In this document: piece by piece, positions 4,901 through 8,734 of the stretch | How positions within the stretch are numbered: the first letter of the stretch is position 1 | How the letters are laid out: each line of letters starts with the position of its first letter | Assembly: GCA_034435395.1 (NCBI GenBank) | Contig: DAOTXK010000416.1 | Coordinates: 1-8,734 of the forward strand | Direction of reading: 5' to 3' | DNA from: DAOTXK01 sp034435395 | GTDB taxonomy: Bacteria; Chloroflexota; Anaerolineae; Aggregatilineales; Ch27 | DNA length: 8,734 nt | Position numbers and translations under genes: made by a program | The notes under the pieces: generated by a model | Told to the model about the DNA's origin: nothing | Database searches by the model: none | Seen by the model: the letters and a program-made list of their open reading frames with translations, nothing else

Positions 4901-7833
4901 TCATACTCGTCCAGGGCTGTCGCTCGAAGGCGGTAGATGCCGGAGGCAGGCGGCGTGAACGTATAAGCCGCAGCGCCATCTGCCCCGGTCCGCACCTGCG
5001 CCGTTTCAACCTCGATCTCCTCGCGCTCCCAGTTGTAGCGGCCAAACTGTCCCTCAACCGGCACGCGCGTCCAGCGGATTTCTACCACGCTCAGGTCGAT
5101 GCGTTTGTCGGGGATCGGCTCGCTATCCGCCGTGACGGCGATCAGGCCGATATCCATCGGCTGGCCTTCCCGCCCAAAGTAACGCTCCGAGCGCAGGCCC
5201 ACATACACATTGGCCGGGTGCGCCAGGACCGTCGACCGCCCGCTGATCGCCTGCTGGCTCTCGTCGGTGACCGTGGCCTCGATGGTGATCCGCATCGGAC
5301 GCCGCGCCGACGGCCTGGTATTGGCGCTGGTGATCAGGAAGCGACCATTCCCGTCAGTGGTCGCATATCCATCGCCCAGGTAGTGGTAGAAGTAGTCCTG
5401 CGTTTCATCGGTGAAGGTATAACGCCCAGGGCCACTGTAGCTGAAACTGGTCGGCTCGCCATAGGCCGTCCAGTACAGATCGGCATTGCTGACCGCCCCA
5501 CCAAAGTAGTACGAGGCGCTGGCCAGCGCGTTAAGGTCCTCGCCCTGGAATATCACATCCTGCTGCGGCGCGACCGTGACCTCGAACTCCGGCACGCGGA
5601 ACTCGGCGATGGTGAAGCGCACCAAAGCGCTGCCCGCCCGGATGTAGGCCTCCTCCAGCGGTGCATCTTCTGGCAATTCCAGCTCGCCGCTGAACGTGCC
5701 GAACTCGGTCACCGGGAGATCGCCCTCATACAGACGCTGCCCGGAATACGATGTCTCTATCGTGACGTGCACCGAGCGGATATTGGGCACACTGTAGTCC
5801 ATATCCTGGCGGTCGCGCAGCACGCCGCGGAAGTAGACCGTCTGGCCAGGGCGATAGATCGGGCGGTCGGTGTAGAGATATCCCTGCTGGGTGGGCAAAT
5901 CCCATGCCGCCCCGGCGAACCAGACGCCGTAGGCCCCCGCCCCCTCGGCGACGGCGTACAGGGTGACGTCGTCCACCTGATCACTGAGCGGCGTGCGGAA
6001 TACCCCGTCGGCGTCCGTCTGCCCACGGGCGACAGGCTGCCCCTGGTGATAGAGCGTCACCGTGGTATCGGCCACTGGATTCGCACTGGGCATATCCGTC
6101 ACCCAGACCAGCATCTCGTCCGGCGCTCGCTTGACGGTCAGATTGGCCGTCGCCACGGCCAGGGCAAACGCATAGTCGCGGTTGTCCGGCCCGTCCATGG
6201 CCACCCAGTACACGCCCGTCGGCAACGTGCCCCCGTCTTCTGACGCCAGCAAAACCTCTTTGGCGACGCCCTCCCGCCCACCAGAGTCAAACGTGGTCGT
6301 CCAGCGGCGCAGCAGATTTTCCGGCCTGACCCAGGGTGGGGTCTGGTCGTAGTAGTAACCGCGCACATCCTGAAAGTACTGGGGGGCTACGTGATACAGC
6401 TCGAATACGATGGTGGGCCTGCCGCTCACCAGTACCGAGAAACGCGTGTCCCGCCGGTGCGCCCCGGTGATGGCGAAGTACTGGTTGGTGGAAATGGGAT
6501 AGGCCCAGGTGGGGATGTCCCCGGTCCAGTAGGTGAACGTATAGTCCGTCGGAATCGTATTGCCGTAGATGTCCTCCGCGCCCGCCCGGAAGGTGATCGT
6601 GTACATCGTATTGGGCAGCGCGGCAAAGTCCAGGCTGAGCGACTGGTTGTTCCAGACCACCGGCGTCCACGACTCCGGTTCGGGCGAGATGACGACCTTG
6701 CCCTCGAAAGTCTCCGTGTTCATCGGCGAGCGAAAACTGATCGTCGCGCCGCGTCCGGGCCGCACGTTCTGCTCGCCGTTATTGGGATTGGTCCGCTCGA
6801 TGCCGGGATAGGGAACCGTGAAAAAAGTGAGAGACTGCCCTTCGTCCAGGGTAGCGTCACCCGCCGCGCTCCGGGCCGTCGGCGCGATGTTGAGGACGTA
6901 CACGCTGTTAATATGCAGCCACACATCCGGCGCGAAGGTCAGGCGCGTGCCGTCGGCGCTCCAGGAGAAAGTTCCCTCGACCCGCTCCCCGCCGTACAAC
7001 AGGAAAAAGGCTTCTTCCGTGCTGGCGTGATCCATGGGCTGGCTGAAGGACACGACAACCTGCCGATCCAGCAGCACGCCGTGCTCGTTGGGCGAGGGCG
7101 AAATGCTGAAAATCTGGGGGGCCAGGGTACGGAACGACCAGACATAAGGCGCTTCCAACACCGCCCCCGTCACGGTGGTCAGCCCGGCAGGGACTGTCAC
7201 CGTGTACGTGGTGCCCCCTTGTAGCGCCCCGGCGGGCGTGAACTCATAGATAGAGGTGTTGAGCCACTCCCCCCTCCCCTCGATAGCCGGTTCGATGATC
7301 AGCGGCGCCGGCAGGTCAGCCAGCTGAGCCGTCGATACCAGCGGGACGACCGGGCGATTGAAGGTCACCACGATACGCGCATCAGCGGCCACCCCCTCGC
7401 TCCCGCCTTCCGGGGTGACCGCCGTCACAGCCAGGGTTCCGATAGTCAGCGCCTCAAACGTGTATGAGTCCTGCAAGGACAGGCCATTGGCCGCCGTCGC
7501 GCCGGTGCTCACCGTCACGCGATAGGTTGTGGCGCGCGGCCATTCAGTCTCCGGCGCAAAAGAAACCGTCCGCGCATCTGACCACGAAAAAGCCCCCTCC
7601 ACCGAAGGCTGGAAGACAAAGGCCGCTTCCACGCTGGCCTGATCCATCGGCTGGTCAAATGTAACGGTCAGTGGCTCATCAGGCGATAGCTCCACGCCCG
7701 GCAACGGCCACACGTCGATCACATGCGGCGGCAGGTCCTGCTCCTGCTGCGCCTCCACGCCCGGCAACCCCCATAACAACCCCGCCAGGGTCAGGGCGAC
7801 CAACACGCTGACGACAGACACTCTCCGAGCCAT
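1960..7833 (-). CDS. Secreted bacterial alpha-2-macroglobulin with four N-terminal Ig-like domains and an intact CIEQ thioester
   Basis: Likely role: extracellular protease trap. A protease cuts the bait, the protein changes shape, and the thioester bonds covalently to the attacker. Layout (numbered from the ATG): signal peptide 1-28 with cleavage after VEA and no lipobox; four tandem Big_5-like Ig domains at about 37-129, 135-237, 239-341 and 343-437; macroglobulin domains from about 440, with the family signature TDRPIYRPG at 655-663, YYFGG at 775-779 and YKPGD at 1013-1017. A low-complexity Ala/Met/Gly-rich stretch at about 1190-1240 sits where the bait region belongs, followed by LTTWQLDARAL (1271-1281). 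Thioester motif C1467-I-E-Q1470 opens an alpha/alpha toroid domain (to about 1720, with GGWGWFGHME and TTQETAWAVMAL). The C-terminal receptor-like domain ends with FGRTDGTLFTV. No transmembrane anchor follows. C1467 is the only cysteine. Lysines number about 10. An in-frame GTG at 7836 is an alternative start, but GAGG is better spaced for the ATG. Family assignment is very firm; the target is unknown. Confidence 0.96.
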   Translation of the reverse strand: MARRVSVVSVLVALTLAGLLWGLPGVEAQQEQDLPPHVIDVWPLPGVELSPDEPLTVTFDQPMDQASVEAAFVFQPSVEGAFSWSDARTVSFAPETEWPRATTYRVTVSTGATAANGLSLQDSYTFEALTIGTLAVTAVTPEGGSEGVAADARIVVTFNRPVVPLVSTAQLADLPAPLIIEPAIEGRGEWLNTSIYEFTPAGALQGGTTYTVTVPAGLTTVTGAVLEAPYVWSFRTLAPQIFSISPSPNEHGVLLDRQVVVSFSQPMDHASTEEAFFLLYGGERVEGTFSWSADGTRLTFAPDVWLHINSVYVLNIAPTARSAAGDATLDEGQSLTFFTVPYPGIERTNPNNGEQNVRPGRGATISFRSPMNTETFEGKVVISPEPESWTPVVWNNQSLSLDFAALPNTMYTITFRAGAEDIYGNTIPTDYTFTYWTGDIPTWAYPISTNQYFAITGAHRRDTRFSVLVSGRPTIVFELYHVAPQYFQDVRGYYYDQTPPWVRPENLLRRWTTTFDSGGREGVAKEVLLASEDGGTLPTGVYWVAMDGPDNRDYAFALAVATANLTVKRAPDEMLVWVTDMPSANPVADTTVTLYHQGQPVARGQTDADGVFRTPLSDQVDDVTLYAVAEGAGAYGVWFAGAAWDLPTQQGYLYTDRPIYRPGQTVYFRGVLRDRQDMDYSVPNIRSVHVTIETSYSGQRLYEGDLPVTEFGTFSGELELPEDAPLEEAYIRAGSALVRFTIAEFRVPEFEVTVAPQQDVIFQGEDLNALASASYYFGGAVSNADLYWTAYGEPTSFSYSGPGRYTFTDETQDYFYHYLGDGYATTDGNGRFLITSANTRPSARRPMRITIEATVTDESQQAISGRSTVLAHPANVYVGLRSERYFGREGQPMDIGLIAVTADSEPIPDKRIDLSVVEIRWTRVPVEGQFGRYNWEREEIEVETAQVRTGADGAAAYTFTPPASGIYRLRATALDEYERPNSSTLRFWVMGNRPVWWGEPSQTIDLIPDQESYKPGDVAQILVPIPFAGDSTVLVSAERAGIISYEVLAVQGSTLLYALPITAAHVPTVHIDVTVVKGIDEESLNPDYRTGHIALSVEPVEQQLTVTVTPSARLAQPRDTVTFDVQATDAHGEPVQAEFGLALTDKAILALMPPNSGPLLSAFYGSQSDYVSTDISLTALLDRITDEYVGADRERAEEADMAFAEGAAPGGLAMEAPMAAMPTATAATGVGGGQEPVTIREQFEQTPLWAAHVVTGPDGRASVSVDLPDNLTTWQLDARALTISTQVGQTTSEIVSTLPLLIRPVTPRFFVVDDRVRLAAVVNNNTEGSQTVQVTLEADGVALEGERTQTVTIEPGSRARVEWLAVAQDVRYVDLTFIARGEGGYQDATKPTLATGPDNTIPVYRYTAPDTVGTGGVLREGGSRTEAITLPPRLDVDQGDLTIHLDPSLAVTATDAFDYLQNFPHQCIEQTVSRFLPNVMTYRALRDLGLQDPVLEANLYVVLDEALEKLVAEQNPDGGWGWFGHMESNPLVTAYAALGLIEAQGAGFAIDQGMIDRALNYVRTDLIQPRMETERWRLNRQAFYFYVLARGGLGSLQELLDLHHYRLEMSYQGRAYLLMAFHELYPEQGAVADLVSDLTTAAILSATGAHWEEGYKDWWNWSSDTRTTALVLNALVRTRPDNDLLPNAVRWLMVARQGDHWVTTQETAWAVMALTDWMVLTGELRGSYDYSLSVNRQALAQATVTPETVRDGQVLRVAVSDLLREEVNRVVVARGEGPGALYYTAHLNLRLPAAEVETLSRGMTVAREYFLADDPETPITSARVGDVITVRLTLNLPQDIYYFVLEDPIPAGTEGVNTSLLTTSIQAQDPTLRRQWDYDPFWYWGWWWFDHTEMRDEQVNLYADFLPRGTYVYTYQVRASIAGEFQTMPSHAYAFYFPEVFGRTDGTLFTVLPEAAE

Positions 7834-7837
7834 CACG

Positions 7838-7844
7838 TCACCTC
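7838..7844 (-). promoter_or_regulatory. Ribosome binding site deciding the start of the alpha-2-macroglobulin
   Basis: On the minus strand GAGGTGA precedes adjacent GTG (7836) and ATG (7833) codons in the same frame. The core GAGG is seven bases from the ATG but only four from the GTG, so initiation at the ATG is preferred. The choice changes the protein by one residue only. Confidence 0.7.
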
Positions 7845-7967
7845 GCTTCGCTAACCTTACTCATTGATCAGGACGACCAAAGGGATGTTCCGGTTCCAGA
7901 GTGCGATGAAACAGCGATCCACGCAGGCACGCCAAACTTATAACGGACTGGCAAACCGGGCAACCGG

Positions 7968-7989
7968 CCCTGGCCCATCGCCCCTGCCC
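7968..7989 (-). other. Putative G-quadruplex motif upstream of the alpha-2-macroglobulin gene
   Basis: Read on the minus strand, four G runs of 3, 4, 3 and 3 bases are separated by loops CA, CGAT and CCA. This meets the canonical pattern of four runs of at least three G with loops of 1-7 bases. Two more G runs (GGGGG at 8007-8011 and GGG at 8002-8004) lie just 5' of it. The motif is about 135-155 bp upstream of the ATG, on the coding strand. A -10-like TATAAG (7937-7942, minus strand) lies between motif and gene, so the motif may be upstream of the transcript or inside a longer leader. Apart from this and the weak hairpins near the hydrolase stop, I see nothing else in the gap 7834-8080. Confidence 0.45.
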
Positions 7990-8010
7990 ACTGGTCCGCC
8001 GCCCAACCCC

Positions 8011-8060
8011 CAACAACAAAATCAGCGACGGATAACTCGCCGACGCCGGTGATCGGGCGT
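8011..8060 (-). terminator. Weak candidate terminator downstream of the hydrolase gene
   Basis: Reading from the hydrolase stop, a short hairpin pairs ACGCC with GGCGT (8056-8060 with 8043-8047). A second, four-base stem GCGA/TCGC (8037-8040 with 8025-8028) follows, and then a T-rich run TTTTGTTGTTG (8011-8021). A perfect palindrome AATCGCGATT (8072-8081) overlaps the first base of the stop codon. The stems are short, so this is only a candidate. Position and the T run are the main support. Confidence 0.25.
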
Positions 8061-8080
8061 ATATTCCTGAAAATCGCGAT

Positions 8081-8734
8081 TCACCTGTCCAGCGGGGATA
8101 GAGCCTCGTCAAAAAAGCCGGCGACGTGGCCCCGGAAAGCGTCTTCGCCAGCGGACCACAGATAAGAACCGTGCGTCGCGCCAGGCACTTCCCACAGGCG
8201 CACGTGGTCGCCCAGCGCCTCGGCCTGCCGCGCCCAGGCCAGCGTTCCCTCAGCGGACCCATAGACCAGCAGAATCGGACGGGGTGCGATGCCCGGAATC
8301 AGGTCCAGGAGCCTCAGGACGCGGATGTCCATCCCGGTGGCCGCGCGATAGCCCAACTGCGCGCCCAGGCCAAAGAGCACCATGAAGGGGTCCTGGGTCC
8401 GCCCCAGGGCGATAGTCTGGGCCGCATAATCGACGTAGCCGCCCTCGGCCACCACCGCCCGGATCTCCGGGGAACGGGCCGCGGCGAAGATGTTGCTCGA
8501 TCCCGCCTGCGAGAAGCCGTGCAGGCCGATGCGGGCCATGTCGATGTCTCCCCGGGAACGGAGATATTCCACCGCATCCAGAATGTCGTCCGCTTCCCAA
8601 TAGCCGAGGCTGTGCGGCGCGATGCCGGTACAGGGACGGCTGTCGAACGTCAGGACGTTATAGCCGCTCCTGACCAGCACCTCAACCTCGTGCATCCAGC
8701 CGCTCCGATCCTGGCCCAGCGCGGGAGACAGGAT
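8081..8734 (-). CDS. Alpha/beta-hydrolase (serine hydrolase, dienelactone-hydrolase/S9-like fold), 5' end missing
   Basis: The gene enters from the right edge and ends at TGA (8081-8083). The frame stays open through the 39 bases beyond the first internal ATG (8695), reading ILSPALGQDRSGW, so that ATG is not the true start; 217 residues are visible. Seen: YNVLTFDSR, the strand before the nucleophile; the elbow G-F-S-Q-A-G with the serine at fragment residue 75 (codon 8510-8512); and the histidine in PGATHG at residue 188. The acid position, normally Asp in a GTAD-type loop, reads YGSAEGT, so a glutamate (residue 162) may serve instead. The family splits ester, amide or peptide bonds; the substrate cannot be told. 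It is on the same strand as the alpha-2-macroglobulin, 247 bp upstream, probably a separate transcript. No lysine occurs in the visible part. An N-terminal signal or membrane segment, if any, is outside the window. Confidence 0.88.
   Translation of the reverse strand: MLSPALGQDRSGWMHEVEVLVRSGYNVLTFDSRPCTGIAPHSLGYWEADDILDAVEYLRSRGDIDMARIGLHGFSQAGSSNIFAAARSPEIRAVVAEGGYVDYAAQTIALGRTQDPFMVLFGLGAQLGYRAATGMDIRVLRLLDLIPGIAPRPILLVYGSAEGTLAWARQAEALGDHVRLWEVPGATHGSYLWSAGEDAFRGHVAGFFDEALSPLDR

Noticed and set aside
4441..6243. A 600-codon open frame on the plus strand opposite the macroglobulin gene
   Set aside because: Its product is rich in Arg, His, Gly and Pro with no recognisable domain. It mirrors the codon pattern of the real gene on the other strand; long antisense frames are expected in GC-rich DNA.
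7937..7963. TATAAG with an upstream TTGCCC (minus strand) as promoter of the macroglobulin
   Set aside because: The spacer is only 15 bp and the -35 match is partial; plausible but not strong enough to list as a feature.
7861..8262. A 133-codon minus-strand frame with four cysteines across the hydrolase end and the gap
   Set aside because: Most of it overlaps the hydrolase in another frame. The product is Arg/Pro-rich with no domain.
8693..8695. ATG as the start of the hydrolase
   Set aside because: The frame remains open to the window edge, and the family's first strands would be missing, so the gene is truncated and does not start here.

Overview
The window comes from a GC-rich bacterium. 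The genes have Shine-Dalgarno sites, and one product is a very large exported protein. A Chloroflexota (Anaerolineae-like) source would fit the style of the substrate-binding protein and the four-helix extension on the ABC permease. That placement rests on family resemblance recalled from memory, not on a marker gene.

Layout. Positions 2-340 (+) are the 3' end of a family-3 (amino-acid type) ABC substrate-binding protein. After a 210-bp gap, holding a strong hairpin and a four-copy 9-bp tandem repeat, comes a HisM/GlnP-type permease at 551-1915 (+). It carries an unusual extra four-helix N-terminal domain. These two genes look like one amino-acid importer; its ATPase is not in the window. The permease converges on the gene that fills most of the window: a 1957-residue secreted bacterial alpha-2-macroglobulin at 1960-7833 (-), with a hairpin at the convergence point. 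Upstream of it, on the same strand, a 247-bp gap (7834-8080) holds a G-quadruplex motif. An alpha/beta-hydrolase that runs off the right edge follows (8081-8734, -).

Function. The alpha-2-macroglobulin has a signal peptide, four Ig-like domains in tandem, macroglobulin domains, a low-complexity bait-like stretch and an intact CIEQ thioester motif. It should act as an extracellular protease trap. The thioester cysteine is the only cysteine in the whole protein. The usual partner in Proteobacteria, penicillin-binding protein 1C, is not adjacent. The lipobox of the E. coli periplasmic homologue is also absent, so this looks like a freely secreted form.

No RNA gene, CRISPR array, insertion sequence or phage feature was found. 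The most interesting points are the architecture of the macroglobulin, the fused permease, the apparent internal shortening of the binding protein, and the structured intergenic regions.
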